A stretch of 64,000 nucleotides of DNA from Sulfuritortus calidifontis (GCF_003967275.1 NZ_AP018721.1:2170001-2234000), one strand, 5' to 3'. Shown: positions 1 to 9,333, numbered from the stretch's first letter. Numbers and translations: made by a program. The notes: generated by a model from the letters alone, not told the origin.

Positions 1-1
1 C

Positions 2-367
2 CGCAAGGCCATCGAGCGCCTGTTCACCGAACACAACCTGGAAATCCGGCCGCGTCTGGAACTGGGCAGTAACGAGGCGATCAAGCAGGCCATCCTGGCC
101 GGCCTGGGCATCTCGGCCCTGTCCAGCCATGCCCTCGCCCTGCAGCAGACCGACCACTTTGCCGTGCTCGACGCCGAGGGTTTTCCCATCCAGCGCCACT
201 GGTACGCGGTCTATCCGGCCAGCCGCCAGCCCTCGGTCGTGGCCCGGGCCTTCATCGACTTTCTGATGCAGCCCTCGCACGATCTGGGCTTCGCTCCCAC
301 AGCCGCACTGACCGCCGGACGCGGAAAGAAAGGTACGGCAACACCGCGCCGCCAGGACGCCCGATAG
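2..367 (+). CDS. cbbR: LysR-type regulator (CbbR paralogue), C-terminal part only
   Basis: Open from the left window edge; about 121 residues of the effector-binding half of a LysR-type regulator are visible, ending at 367. It aligns by eye along its length with the complete CbbR encoded at 5390..6298 (shared stretches such as RLFT/A, LELGSNEAIKQA, LAGLGIS, FPI-R-WYAVYP and VARAF-DFL), so it is a paralogue that binds metabolites such as RuBP or NADPH in known CbbRs. It has a Gly/Lys/Arg-rich C-terminal extension absent from the other copy. It converges on cbbO. Its DNA-binding domain and target lie outside the window; a second RuBisCO (form I) operon to the left is a reasonable guess, not seen. 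Confidence 0.8.
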   Translation, partial: RKAIERLFTEHNLEIRPRLELGSNEAIKQAILAGLGISALSSHALALQQTDHFAVLDAEGFPIQRHWYAVYPASRQPSVVARAFIDFLMQPSHDLGFAPTAALTAGRGKKGTATPRRQDAR

Positions 368-438
368 CCGACCGGCCGCTGCGCTTGACCTGCGCCCATG
401 CGGGTTAGCCTGCACTGAGAAGCTGCCATTTATGATGC

Positions 439-2724
439 TTACTTGGTAAGCGCCATAAAGAGCTCTGGCAGTTTCTCCGGCAAGCGCTGGATGTTGTCCA
501 CAACCGTGTACTGCCGGCCGAAGATCTCGCCGACATACTCGTCCGCCTTGGGATCGAGGTTGATGCAGTAGCTGAAGATACCCTTCTGGTCCAGCTCGCG
601 CACGGCACGGCGGGCGTCTTCGATCAGCAGCTTTTCGTCCTGGACGTCGACGTCGGCGGGCTGCCCGTCGGTGAGGATGAGCAGGAGCTTCTTGTCGGCC
701 GGGCGCGCTTCCAGGTAGTGGGCGGCGTGACGCATGGCGGCGCCCATGCGGGTGGACCAGCCGGCCTCCATGGCGGCCAGGCGCGCCTTCACCTCGTCGG
801 TGAAACCTTCCGAGTAGCCCTTGATGTGCAAAAAGCGCACGTCGTGCCGGGTGTTGGAGTAAAAGCCCGATATGGCGAAGGGGTCGCCCAGGCGCTCGAT
901 GGCCCAGGCCAGGAGCGACACCGCCTCTTGGCTCAATTCCAGGATGGTCTGCTCGGAGCCGGCCACCTTTTCGTTGAGCGATTCCGACAGGTCGAGCACC
1001 AGGCTGACGGCGATGTTGCGGCCGCTGGTCTTGTGGCTCATGTTGATGCGCGGGTCGGGCGTGGCACCACCCTTGAAGTCGATGAGCGAGCGGATGGCCA
1101 CATCCAGATCCAGTTCGCTGCCTTCTTCCTGGTAGCGAATGCGCACCTTGTCCTGCGGCTTGAGCAGGTCGAGGATGCGCTTGAGGCGCTTGGCCAGGGC
1201 ATCGTTCTTTTGCAGCAGCCGATCGATCTCGGCGGCGTTGCCCTTGGGATGCAGGTGCTCGTACAGGCTCACCCAGTCCGGCCGGTAGGTCTGGCTGTGG
1301 TAGTCCCACTCCGGATAGTGGCGCGGCGGCAGCGACTGCACCTCGGCCTCTTTCTTTTGCTTCTTGTCCGGGTCGTCGAAGTAGTCCTCGTCGTCGCTGT
1401 CTTCGATGTATTGCCACAAATGGCGGTTGTCGTCGCGGTAGTCGATGACGGTGTCATCGAAGTAGACCTTGGCGAATTGGTCGCTCTGGCGGCGGGTGCG
1501 GGCGGAGAAGGCCAGGGCCAGATCGGCGATTTCGCGGGTGCTGGATTCGCGCCGCTCTGATGCACTGGGCGCCATGATCTCGTGAAAGCGCGCCACGAAC
1601 TCGAGGATGGCCGGGTTGCGGTAGCCGTGGTTTTCATCCAGCAGCGCGCGCGAGAGCAGGGTCAGGCGGTGGCGCAGGCAGGACATGGTCTCCGGGTCGC
1701 AGGCGTCTTCACGCGGCTGCGGGTGCAAGGCGAGGAAGATGCTTTTCAGGCCGGGGTATTCGCGGCAGAGCAGGGTCTCGATGCGGCAGTCCTCGAAGAA
1801 CTCCACGCACATGCGCTGCAGCGGACTGTAGTTGTCGGCAATGATTTGCGTGGTCCAGCGGCGGTGGCCGACCATGTGCGCGAGCACGGCGCGGTAGCGG
1901 TCGATACCCTGCACGCCTTCGCGGCTGTCGAACACGTCCGGCACCCGCATGCCCAGCTTGTCGTAATAGGGCATGGGCTTGCGCAGCTCGTCGAAGGCGG
2001 TGGAATACGGCACCAATTGCGCGGCCTCCTGCCACAGCCCGCGCAGGTACAGATCCAGCTTGCGCTCGACATCGGCGAACAGCACGCCGTGGCGCTCGCG
2101 CTGCATCACGGCGCGGCTGTCGGCGGACTTCAGCGCGAAGTACTCGGCCTGACGCTCGGGGTGGTTGCGATAGTTGCGAATGCCGTATTCCACCCAGTTG
2201 CGCACGCCTGCCATCGACAGCTGCGAGAACAGGAACGGCGCCTGCCGGTAGAACTCGGGCAGGCCGGGGCTGGGGAAGGTGGTGTGGTGGCCGTGGATGG
2301 AGCCGGTGGTGCGGGCCATCAGGTCGAGGGCGATGTCGAGGTAGTGTTGCAGCTGCTCCAGCGAATGCAGCCGGCGCGCCACCGGAGCCAGGGTCTGGAT
2401 GAAGGGGGCGATGGCCTTGCCGTTGGGCGACTTGTGCATGGCGTGGACGGCCTGCATCACCGGCACCAGCGCCTCTTCGCCCAGGGCCTTGGCCACCGAG
2501 GGCCACTCTTCGAGGAAGGCGAGAATGGGCTCGTCACCGCGGCCCATGCGGCCGAGGAAACTGGCCGCATCGAGATAGGCCGACAGGCCCTCGCGCGAGA
2601 GCGCCGCCAGGGCCTCGGCCATGGTGTCCTCGAACACCTCCTTCACCCGCGGGAAGCCGCTGTTGAGCTGCTTCCAGTAGGTGGCCATCAGGGGATGCTG
2701 GTATTCGGTTTCGGCTTCACTCAT
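439..2724 (-). CDS. cbbO: CbbO, RuBisCO activase adaptor with von Willebrand A domain
   Basis: 761-residue protein whose C-terminal about 190 residues form a vWA domain with a complete MIDAS metal site: D578-x-S580-x-S582, T658 and D686 (LTDGQ). CbbO is the substrate adaptor that docks the CbbQ AAA+ hexamer on inhibited RuBisCO so that tight-binding sugar phosphates are pulled off. The N-terminal half is the CbbO-specific helical region, followed by an acidic DDEDYFDDPD stretch. It is the last gene of cbbM-cbbQ-cbbO; start ATG is preceded by AGGAG 6 bases away, and 140 bp separate it from the cbbQ stop. The length is normal for the family. Identification rests on the MIDAS domain and on linkage to cbbQ and cbbM. 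Confidence 0.93.
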   Translation of the reverse strand: MSEAETEYQHPLMATYWKQLNSGFPRVKEVFEDTMAEALAALSREGLSAYLDAASFLGRMGRGDEPILAFLEEWPSVAKALGEEALVPVMQAVHAMHKSPNGKAIAPFIQTLAPVARRLHSLEQLQHYLDIALDLMARTTGSIHGHHTTFPSPGLPEFYRQAPFLFSQLSMAGVRNWVEYGIRNYRNHPERQAEYFALKSADSRAVMQRERHGVLFADVERKLDLYLRGLWQEAAQLVPYSTAFDELRKPMPYYDKLGMRVPDVFDSREGVQGIDRYRAVLAHMVGHRRWTTQIIADNYSPLQRMCVEFFEDCRIETLLCREYPGLKSIFLALHPQPREDACDPETMSCLRHRLTLLSRALLDENHGYRNPAILEFVARFHEIMAPSASERRESSTREIADLALAFSARTRRQSDQFAKVYFDDTVIDYRDDNRHLWQYIEDSDDEDYFDDPDKKQKKEAEVQSLPPRHYPEWDYHSQTYRPDWVSLYEHLHPKGNAAEIDRLLQKNDALAKRLKRILDLLKPQDKVRIRYQEEGSELDLDVAIRSLIDFKGGATPDPRINMSHKTSGRNIAVSLVLDLSESLNEKVAGSEQTILELSQEAVSLLAWAIERLGDPFAISGFYSNTRHDVRFLHIKGYSEGFTDEVKARLAAMEAGWSTRMGAAMRHAAHYLEARPADKKLLLILTDGQPADVDVQDEKLLIEDARRAVRELDQKGIFSYCINLDPKADEYVGEIFGRQYTVVDNIQRLPEKLPELFMALTK

Positions 2725-2864
2725 GTGAAACTCCTAAACCATGGAGGTCGCGCAGAAATCGTGGCGGGCAGCCCGAGTTCGTTTCGAGAAGCGCAGCCGT
2801 GCAAGTGGCAGGTCGAGCATCGCAGGAACGACATCGGGCTGCGCAGTAGATTTATGCATGGCCT

Positions 2865-3668
2865 CTAGACGAAGGTGGCATCGATGGCGTGGTCCAGCGT
2901 TTCGCGGATGTCGGCGTCGTCGGTGATCGGCCGCACCAGGGCCATGTAGCAGGCCTCGCGCGGCTCGACGCCGTCCTTGATCAGGGTGGCGGCGTAGACC
3001 AGCAGGCGGGTCGAGATGCCCTCGTCCAGGCCGTGGCCCTTGAGGTTGCGCGCGGTCTGGCCGATCTTGACCAACTTGGCCGCGACGGCCGGATCGAGGC
3101 CGGTTTCCTTGGCCAGGATGGTGGTCTCCAGCTCGGCCTCGGGGTAGTCGAAGTCGAAGGCGGTGAAGCGCTGCTTGGTCGACTGCTTGAGGTCCTTCAT
3201 CAGGCTCTGGTAGCCGGGGTTGTAGGAGATGACCAGCTGGAAATCGGGGTGGGCTGTGACCAGCTCGCCTTTCTTGTCCAGCGGCAGGGTGCGACGGTGG
3301 TCGGTCAACGGGTGGATGACCACGGTGGTGTCCTGCCGGGCCTCGACGATTTCATCCAGGTAGCAGATGGCGCCGATGCGCGCGGCGGTGGTGAGCGGGC
3401 CGTCCAGCCAGCGGGTGCCGTTGGCTTCGAGCAGGTAGCGGCCGACCAGGTCGGAGGCGGTCATGTCCTCGTTGCAGGCCACGGTGATCAGTGGCTTGTT
3501 CAGCTTCCAGGCCATGTATTCGACGAAACGCGACTTGCCGCAGCCGGTGGGGCCCTTGACCATGACCGGCAAGCGGTTGCGGTAGGCGGCCTCGTAGAGC
3601 TGCACTTCCTTGCCCTGGGCCTGGTAGTAGGGTTCCTGGTGAACCTTGTATTGCTCCTTGTCCGTCAT
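2865..3668 (-). CDS. cbbQ: CbbQ, MoxR-family AAA+ ATPase (RuBisCO activase)
   Basis: 267 residues. Walker A is at residues 39-46 (GPTGCGKS), Walker B at 102-106 (CYLDE), followed by a sensor region with SYNPGYQ. This is the MoxR/CbbQ class of AAA+ ATPase that forms hexamers with CbbO and remodels RuBisCO. I chose the ATG at 3668 because it has a good ribosome site (GGAGAG) 7 bases upstream; an in-frame ATG nine codons earlier would run through that site. It follows cbbM after a terminator and a long stem-loop (separate entries), so its level is probably set well below that of RuBisCO. The neighbours make the function specific. Confidence 0.95.
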   Translation of the reverse strand: MTDKEQYKVHQEPYYQAQGKEVQLYEAAYRNRLPVMVKGPTGCGKSRFVEYMAWKLNKPLITVACNEDMTASDLVGRYLLEANGTRWLDGPLTTAARIGAICYLDEIVEARQDTTVVIHPLTDHRRTLPLDKKGELVTAHPDFQLVISYNPGYQSLMKDLKQSTKQRFTAFDFDYPEAELETTILAKETGLDPAVAAKLVKIGQTARNLKGHGLDEGISTRLLVYAATLIKDGVEPREACYMALVRPITDDADIRETLDHAIDATFV

Positions 3669-3688
3669 GGTGTGCTCTCCTGAACGAA

Positions 3689-3730
3689 TCCGCATTCAGG
3701 GACAGCCAGTGGGCCGTCCCTGAATACGGA
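3689..3730 (-). other. Long stem-loop in the cbbM-cbbQ intergenic region
   Basis: Two 15-base arms (3689-3703 and 3716-3730) are complementary with one mismatch around a 12-base loop. It lies in the cbbM-cbbQ spacer just ahead of the cbbQ ribosome site. A role in mRNA processing or stability after readthrough from cbbM is inferred. Confidence 0.6.
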
Positions 3731-3770
3731 CGAAATATCCATATCGGCATCGGGGGTTCCGCCCCCGGAA

Positions 3771-3802
3771 GAAAAAACGCCCCCAGCATGCCGGGGGCGT
3801 TT
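3771..3802 (-). terminator. Rho-independent terminator downstream of cbbM
   Basis: On the minus strand a 10-bp perfect stem AAACGCCCCC/GGGGGCGTTT closes an 8-base loop and is followed by a run of T, 28 bases after the cbbM stop. It should partly end cbbM transcripts before cbbQ, giving the usual excess of RuBisCO over activase. Confidence 0.85.
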
Positions 3803-3829
3803 CTCGCGTTAGCGCAAGCCGTCGTCCGA

Positions 3830-5209
3830 TTACTTGTGCACGCCCAGCTTCTCGCGCCAGCCGGGGAACAGCTTGTCGGCGTCGTTCGGGAACGACTCGA
3901 AGGCACGGGCGAATTCCTTGTGCTCCTTGGCCCACTGGATCGGGTCGGCACCGGCCTTCCAGCACTCGTAGGCCTGGCGCAGCGACTTGGCACCGGCGGC
4001 CGGGGAGTCGATGTGGCCGTAGGAGCCGCCGCCGGCGGTGTTGATCACGTTGCCATGTCCCAGGTTCTCGAAGAAACCAGGCAGGCGCAGCGCGTTCATG
4101 CCGCCGGAGATGATCGGCGTGGTCGGCTTCATGCCATACCACTTCTGGTAGTAGGCCGGACCCTGGTACTCGTCGCGCTCGATGATGTAAGCGATGGCGC
4201 GGTCGTCCTTGTCGCCTTCCATCTTGCCGTAGCCCATGGTGCCGACGTGGATGCCGGAGGCGCCCTGCAGACGGGACATCTTGGCCAGCACGTAGGCGGT
4301 GTAGCCGCGCTTGGAACTGGGCGAGGTCACGGCGCCGTGGCCGGCGCGATGGTAATGCAGGTACTGGCGGGAGAAGTAACGGCGGGCGGTAGTGACCATA
4401 CCGGGGCCACCGACGTAGCCGTCGACCAGGAAGGCGACCTTGTCGGCGTCGGGGCCGAAGGTCTCCAGGATGTACTCGCCGCGGGCGATCATCTCGGCGT
4501 GGTCATCGGCGGTGATATTGGCGGAGAAGATCTTCGCCTCGCCGGTCTCGTCCATGGCGCGCTTCATGGCGTCATAGACCAGGGGCATGACCTTCTTCAT
4601 CGGGGCGAACACCTGATTGCCCTGGGGCTCGTCGTTCTTGATGAAGTCGCCACCCAGCCAGAATTGGTAGGCGGCCTGGGCGAAGGGCTCCGGGCGCAGG
4701 CCGAGCTTGGGCTTGATGATGGTGCCGGCGATGTAACCGCCGTCGACCACCGGGCGGCCCAGGATGCGCCACAGGTTGCTGATGTCCACGGCGGGGCCGT
4801 CGAACAGCTCGATGGCACGGCGCGGCATGTAGAAATCGTACATCTTGGCGTACTCGATGTCGCCCATGCCCTGGTTGTTGCCGATGGTCAGGGTCAGGAA
4901 GGAGACGATCATCATGCGGCCGTCGATCACGTTGCGGTCGAACAGGTCGATCGGGTAGGCGATGCGCATCTCTTCGGTGGCTTCGTCGATGTGGTAGACC
5001 AGCGCGTCCACGCCCTTGGTGAACTCGTCGGTGGTGCAGACCTCGACGTTGGTGCCGGTGGAGGACTCAGCGGCGAAGTGGGCCGCGGCCTCGAGATAAC
5101 CGTAGCCGGCCTTCGGCTTCATCTTGTAGGCGCAGAGAATGTGTTTGCCGCCGGCGATCAGGTCCTCTTCTTTCAGGGACAGGTCGGCGTAGCGTGCGGA
5201 TTGATCCAT
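3830..5209 (-). CDS. cbbM: Form II RuBisCO large subunit
   Basis: 459 residues, the usual form II length. Active-site lysines are at K166 (TIIKPKLG) and K191 ([10 protein letters not shown], the carbamylated lysine with D193/E194), the same numbers as in the Rhodospirillum rubrum enzyme; loop 6 and the phosphate-binding GGGSYGH segment are present. It carboxylates ribulose-1,5-bisphosphate in the cytoplasm as a homodimer or homo-oligomer without a small subunit; no cbbS is nearby. Form II enzymes suit high CO2 and low O2. The chosen ATG (5209) has TAGGAG 8 bases upstream; an in-frame extension to 5278 runs through that site and the promoter region. First gene of cbbM-cbbQ-cbbO, divergent from cbbR. 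Confidence 0.98.
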   Translation of the reverse strand: MDQSARYADLSLKEEDLIAGGKHILCAYKMKPKAGYGYLEAAAHFAAESSTGTNVEVCTTDEFTKGVDALVYHIDEATEEMRIAYPIDLFDRNVIDGRMMIVSFLTLTIGNNQGMGDIEYAKMYDFYMPRRAIELFDGPAVDISNLWRILGRPVVDGGYIAGTIIKPKLGLRPEPFAQAAYQFWLGGDFIKNDEPQGNQVFAPMKKVMPLVYDAMKRAMDETGEAKIFSANITADDHAEMIARGEYILETFGPDADKVAFLVDGYVGGPGMVTTARRYFSRQYLHYHRAGHGAVTSPSSKRGYTAYVLAKMSRLQGASGIHVGTMGYGKMEGDKDDRAIAYIIERDEYQGPAYYQKWYGMKPTTPIISGGMNALRLPGFFENLGHGNVINTAGGGSYGHIDSPAAGAKSLRQAYECWKAGADPIQWAKEHKEFARAFESFPNDADKLFPGWREKLGVHK

Positions 5210-5389
5210 GGATATGCTCCTAATGAGATACGAATAAGCTAAATAAGTCAGCCCTGCGACCGGAAAACCCGGCCCCAATCAGGTCTGAATAACCCTTGCT
5301 AAGGCAGGGCGAACTATACGCCCGGCCACCCATAAGAAAAAATCATGGTTTTTGATGTTTTGCATAATTAGGGACTTATAATTCGCGTC
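5210..5389. promoter_or_regulatory. cbbM/cbbR divergent promoter with CbbR half-site candidates
   Basis: AT-rich 180-bp spacer in a GC-rich region. Two matches to the CbbR pattern TNA-N7/8-TNA are seen: TCA-N7-TGA at 5343-5355 and TTA-N8-TAA at 5368-5381. On the plus strand a perfect TATAAT (5377-5382) lies only 7 bases before the cbbR ATG. On the minus strand a TATAGT hexamer (5314-5319) could be the cbbM -10 box. The site assignments are by pattern only. Confidence 0.6.
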
Positions 5390-6298
5390 ATGCTTCCTCT
5401 CACCATCCGCCAACTCAAGATCTTCGAGGCCGTCGCCCGGCAGCTCTCGATCACCCGCGCCGCCGAGGAACTGCACCTGTCGCAACCGGCCGTCTCCATG
5501 CAGATGAAGAAACTGGCCGAGGTGGTCGGCCAGCCCTTGCTGGAGCAGGACGGCAAGCGGGTGCGCCTGACCGGTGCCGGCGAGGAGCTGGCGATCTCGG
5601 CCCGCGAGGTGATCCGCTCGCTCAAGCGCTTCGAGCTGGGCCTGGTGGCGCGCAAGGGCCTAGCCGGCGGCTTTCTGCGCCTGGCCGCGATCACCACCGC
5701 GACCTATTTCGTGCCCCGCCTGTTAGGCGAATTCGCCAAGCTGCACCCCGGGGTGAAGGTCGCGCTGCGCGTGGTCAACCGGGAGCAGGCGCTGGAGAGC
5801 CTGGCCGCCGGCCTGGAGGACCTCTACGTCCTGGGCCAGCCGCCGGTGAACCTGGCGGTCACCGCCCAGCCCTTCATGGAAAACCCGCTGGTGGTCATCG
5901 CCGCGCCCGACCACCCGCTCGCGCTCAAGCGCAACATCCCGCTCACCCGCCTGATCGAGGAGCCCTGGCTGATGCGCGAGGAAGGCTCCGGCACGCGCAA
6001 GGCGGTGGAGCGCCTGTTCGCCAGCCAGGGCCTGGCTCTCACCCCGCGCATGGAACTGGGCAGCAGCGAGGCGATCAAACAGGCGGTGCTGGCCGGCCTG
6101 GGCATCTCGGTGCTATCGCAGCACTCCCTGGCCTTGCATAGCCCGGACCAATTTGCCATCCTCGACGCCAAGGGTTTCCCCATCCGCCGCCAGTGGCATG
6201 CGGTGTATCCGGCCGAGCGGCCGCTCACCGTGGTCGCCCGCACCTTCCTCGATTTCCTGCTCACTTACGGCAAGAGCCATGACACCGACACAAATTGA
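5390..6298 (+). CDS. cbbR: CbbR, LysR-type regulator of the cbb operon
   Basis: 302 residues with an N-terminal winged helix-turn-helix (about residues 5-62, LSITRAAEELHLSQPAVSMQMKKL) and a LysR substrate-binding domain. It is divergent from cbbM, the standard place for CbbR, and should activate cbbMQO and repress itself through the shared 180-bp spacer. The start has no Shine-Dalgarno; a TATAAT box ends 7 bases before the ATG, which would place the transcript start on or next to the ATG (leaderless mRNA). Its last 20 bases overlap the next gene. A paralogue's C-terminal half is at the left window edge. Confidence 0.93.
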   Translation: MLPLTIRQLKIFEAVARQLSITRAAEELHLSQPAVSMQMKKLAEVVGQPLLEQDGKRVRLTGAGEELAISAREVIRSLKRFELGLVARKGLAGGFLRLAAITTATYFVPRLLGEFAKLHPGVKVALRVVNREQALESLAAGLEDLYVLGQPPVNLAVTAQPFMENPLVVIAAPDHPLALKRNIPLTRLIEEPWLMREEGSGTRKAVERLFASQGLALTPRMELGSSEAIKQAVLAGLGISVLSQHSLALHSPDQFAILDAKGFPIRRQWHAVYPAERPLTVVARTFLDFLLTYGKSHDTDTN

Positions 6299-7526
6299 TG
6301 CCGCCCGCAGCGCCCTGGCCATGGTCCTGCCTCTGCGCCACCCGGCCGATGCCGCGCTTTCCCGTTTCTTCCGCGACCACCCCAAGCTCGGCGCGCGCGA
6401 CCGCACCTTCGTCGCCGAGGCGGTGTATGGCGTGCTGCGCCACCTGCGCAGCCTGGAGGCGCTCTGCGGCGGGCGCAACGGCCGGCAATTGCTGCTGGCC
6501 TGGCTCGCCCGTCATGGCGGTCACAACCTGCGCGAGTTCGAGCCCCTGGTGCGCGAAGGCGAGTTCAAGTGGCTGAAAGAGGTCAAGGCGGCGAAGCTGG
6601 ACGATCAGCCCGTGGCCGTGCAGCTCGACCTGCCCGACTGGCTGCACGAACGCCTACAGGCGACTTACGGCGCGCGGCTGCCGGAACTGCTGGGCGCCCT
6701 GAACCGGCCGGCGCCGCTCGATTTGCGGGTGAACCCGCTCAACACCGATCGCGCGGCCGTGCTCGCCCAGTTGCAGGACGAAGGCCTGACGGCCGAGGCC
6801 ACGCCCTGGTCGCCCCTGGGCATCCGTCTGAAGGACAAGCCCGCCCTGCAGAAACACCCGCTGTTCCTCAGCGGCCAGATCGAGGTGCAGGATGAGGGCA
6901 GCCAACTGCTCGGTCTGCTGCTGGCGCCGAAACGCGGCGAAATGGTGTGCGACTTCTGCGCCGGGGCCGGCGGCAAGACCATGCTGCTCGGGGCCCTGAT
7001 GCGCTCGACCGGCCGACTCTATGCCTTCGACGTCTCGGAAAAGCGGCTGAACAACCTGAAGCCGCGACTGAAACGCTCGGGCCTGTCGAACGTGCAACCA
7101 CAACTGATCGCCAGCGAGCGCGACAGCAAGGTGAAACGTTTGGCGGGCAAGTTCGACCGCGTCCTGGTCGACGCCCCCTGCTCCGGCACCGGCACCCTGC
7201 GCCGCAACCCGGATTTGAAATGGCGCCAGACCGAGGCCGGTCTGGCCGAGCTCAATGCCAAGCAGGCGAGCATCCTGGCCGCGGCGGCGACCCTGCTCAA
7301 GCCCGGCGGCCGCCTGGTCTACGCCACCTGCAGCCTGCTCCGGGAAGAGAACGAGGCCATCGTCGAGGCCTTCCTCGCCGCTCATCCCGAATTCAAACTG
7401 GTGCCGGCCGGCGCGGTGCTTACGGCGCAGCAGATCCCGCTCGCGATGGCCGACTACCTGCAGCTCGACCCGGCCGCGCACGGCACCGACGCCTTCTTCG
7501 CCGCCGTCCTGGAGCGCACGGCGTGA
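6279..7526 (+). CDS. rsmB: RsmB/NOP-family rRNA cytosine-C5 methyltransferase
   Basis: 415 residues. The C-terminal Rossmann domain carries the SAM motif DFCAGAGGKT and both catalytic cysteines of RNA m5C methyltransferases: C301 in DAPCSGTG (motif IV) and C351 in YATCSLL (motif VI). The N-terminal part looks like the NusB-type RNA-binding domain of RsmB (Sun/Fmu), which methylates C967 of 16S rRNA; the domain is somewhat short, so another rRNA target within the family is possible. The ATG at 6279 lies inside the end of cbbR (20-bp overlap, different frame), suggesting translational coupling or at least co-transcription. Confidence 0.85.
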   Translation: MTPTQIDAARSALAMVLPLRHPADAALSRFFRDHPKLGARDRTFVAEAVYGVLRHLRSLEALCGGRNGRQLLLAWLARHGGHNLREFEPLVREGEFKWLKEVKAAKLDDQPVAVQLDLPDWLHERLQATYGARLPELLGALNRPAPLDLRVNPLNTDRAAVLAQLQDEGLTAEATPWSPLGIRLKDKPALQKHPLFLSGQIEVQDEGSQLLGLLLAPKRGEMVCDFCAGAGGKTMLLGALMRSTGRLYAFDVSEKRLNNLKPRLKRSGLSNVQPQLIASERDSKVKRLAGKFDRVLVDAPCSGTGTLRRNPDLKWRQTEAGLAELNAKQASILAAAATLLKPGGRLVYATCSLLREENEAIVEAFLAAHPEFKLVPAGAVLTAQQIPLAMADYLQLDPAAHGTDAFFAAVLERTA

Positions 7527-8074
7527 GGCGCTGGCTCTGGCTGCTCGCGGCCTGCGGCCTGTGCCCGCCCGCCCTGGCCAGCGAGCCGCTGACCCTCTCG
7601 GCCCAGGGCCAAATCCAGGTCGCCTTCACCCCGGGAGACGATGCCGGCGCCCTGATCGTCAGCGCCATCCACCAGGCCAGGCGCCAGATCCTGGTGCAGG
7701 CCTTCAGCTTCACCCACGCGGCCATCGCCGAGGCCCTGATCGCGGCCAGGCGGCGCGGCGTCGAGGTCCAACTGCTGGCCGACCCCGAGCAGGCGGAAAC
7801 GGTGAAGACCAGCCGGATCGATCAGCTGGCCGCCGCTGGCATCCCGGTCTATCTGGACGGCCAGCACGCCGCCGCCCACAATAAGATCATGGTGATCGAT
7901 GCCGGCCAGCCAACGGCCACGGTGATCACGGGCAGCTTCAACTTCACCCACGCCGCCCAGTACCGCAATGCGGAGAATGCGCTGCTGCTGCGCGGCAACC
8001 CCTTGCTGGCCGACGCCTACGCCGCCAACTGGCGCCGCCACCGTACCCATTCCCTGCCCTATCGCAAGCGATGA
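7523..8074 (+). CDS. Secreted phospholipase D-like nuclease (Nuc family)
   Basis: 183 residues, starting at a GTG that overlaps the preceding TGA (GTGA). A Sec signal peptide is clear (basic start, hydrophobic core, cleavage near ALAS-EP at residue 20). One HKD motif is present, H119-x-K121-x4-D126, followed by GSFNFT, as in the single-motif PLD endonucleases (Nuc of Salmonella, plasmid Nuc proteins) that work as dimers. It should act as a periplasmic or extracellular phosphodiesterase/nuclease. It ends in an ATGATGA overlap with the MscS gene, so the rRNA methyltransferase, this gene and the channel appear to form one transcript. Confidence 0.85.
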   Translation: MRRWLWLLAACGLCPPALASEPLTLSAQGQIQVAFTPGDDAGALIVSAIHQARRQILVQAFSFTHAAIAEALIAARRRGVEVQLLADPEQAETVKTSRIDQLAAAGIPVYLDGQHAAAHNKIMVIDAGQPTATVITGSFNFTHAAQYRNAENALLLRGNPLLADAYAANWRRHRTHSLPYRKR

Positions 8075-9333
8075 TGACCGAACGACAAACCGAGAACCTG
8101 CTTGAACCACTGCTCGCCGATCTGACCGACTTCGCCCTGATCGGCCAGCTCATCCTGCTGATCGCCGCCTTTGCCCTGGGCCGCCTGGCGTTGCACGCCA
8201 TCCGGCGCCAGCTGTCGCCCACGTGGCGGGCCAAATGGGGCGAGCATGCCGGCAACCGCGTGGCCCTGCCGGCCCTGATGCTCTTGCTCGTCCTGATCGG
8301 GCGCAGCGTCCTCGCCCACTGGCAGAGCGTGCATCTGCTCAACCTCGCGGTGCCGCTGCTGCTCTCCCTGCTGATCGTCCAGGCCAGCTTCGCCCTGCTG
8401 CGCCGGATCTTCCAGCCCAGCCCGGCGCTGCGCATCTTCGAGCACACCGTTTCCTGGCTGGTCTGGGGCGTGCTGGCGCTGCACATCACCGGTTATCTCG
8501 ACGGCCTGATCGCCGCGCTCGACGCCGTCGGCTTTACCGTCGGCAAGCAGCGGCTTTCGCTCTACAGCGTGCTCCTGGCGTTGATCTCCATCGTCATCAC
8601 CCTGATGGTGGCGCTCTGGGCGGCGCGCCTGATCGAGCAGCGCTTCATCGAGGCGAGCCCGCTCAACGTCAACATGAAGCTGGCGCTGACCAAGCTCACC
8701 CGCAGCCTGCTGCTGGTGCTGGCGGTATTGATCGCCCTGCCCCTGGTCGGCATCGACATCACCGTGCTCTCGGTGTTCGGCGGCGCCCTCGGCGTCGGCA
8801 TCGGCCTGGGCCTGCAGAAGATCGCCAGCAACTACGTCTCCGGCTTCACCCTGCTGCTCGACCAGTCCATCCGCATCGGCGACATGGTCACCGTGGGCGA
8901 CCGTTTCGGCCAGGTCCAGCGCATCGCCACCCGCTACACGGTGATCCGGGCGCTGGATGGCACCGAGGCGATCATCCCGAACGAGGCCCTGATCACCACC
9001 ACGGTGATCAACCACACCCTGGCCAACCCGAACAACCGGGTCACCATGCCGGTGCAGGTGGCCTACGGCACCGATCTGGAGCGCGCCCGGGAGGCCCTGC
9101 TCGGCGCTGTCGCCGGCCGCAGCCGGGTATTGCCGGAACCTTCGCCGGCGGTCCTGCTCAAAGGCTTTGGCGAGAGCGGGATCGACCTGGAGCTCGCCTT
9201 CTGGATCGCCGATCCGGAAGAAGGCCAGATGGCGCTGCGCTCCGAGATCAACTGGGCCATCTGGCAAGCCTTCCAGCGCGAAGGCATCGAAATCCCCTAC
9301 CCGCACCGGGTGGTCGAAATCGTCAACAAGTAG
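8071..9333 (+). CDS. MscS-family mechanosensitive ion channel
   Basis: 420 residues. Five or so hydrophobic segments occupy the first 250 residues; the pore-lining helix with Ala/Gly packing (SVFGGALGVGIGLGLQKIASNYVSGF) is diagnostic of MscS, followed by the beta domain (LLDQSIRIGDMV, IRALDGTEAIIPNEAL). It opens under membrane tension to release solutes during osmotic downshock. It carries more N-terminal membrane segments than E. coli MscS, closer to the YbdG/YjeP-type relatives. It begins within the stop of the PLD gene. Confidence 0.9.
   Translation: MMTERQTENLLEPLLADLTDFALIGQLILLIAAFALGRLALHAIRRQLSPTWRAKWGEHAGNRVALPALMLLLVLIGRSVLAHWQSVHLLNLAVPLLLSLLIVQASFALLRRIFQPSPALRIFEHTVSWLVWGVLALHITGYLDGLIAALDAVGFTVGKQRLSLYSVLLALISIVITLMVALWAARLIEQRFIEASPLNVNMKLALTKLTRSLLLVLAVLIALPLVGIDITVLSVFGGALGVGIGLGLQKIASNYVSGFTLLLDQSIRIGDMVTVGDRFGQVQRIATRYTVIRALDGTEAIIPNEALITTTVINHTLANPNNRVTMPVQVAYGTDLERAREALLGAVAGRSRVLPEPSPAVLLKGFGESGIDLELAFWIADPEEGQMALRSEINWAIWQAFQREGIEIPYPHRVVEIVNK

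Noticed and set aside
3352-4142. Overlapping minus-strand frames across the cbbQ-cbbM spacer
   Set aside because: They cross the terminator and use a different frame from the motif-bearing cbb genes.
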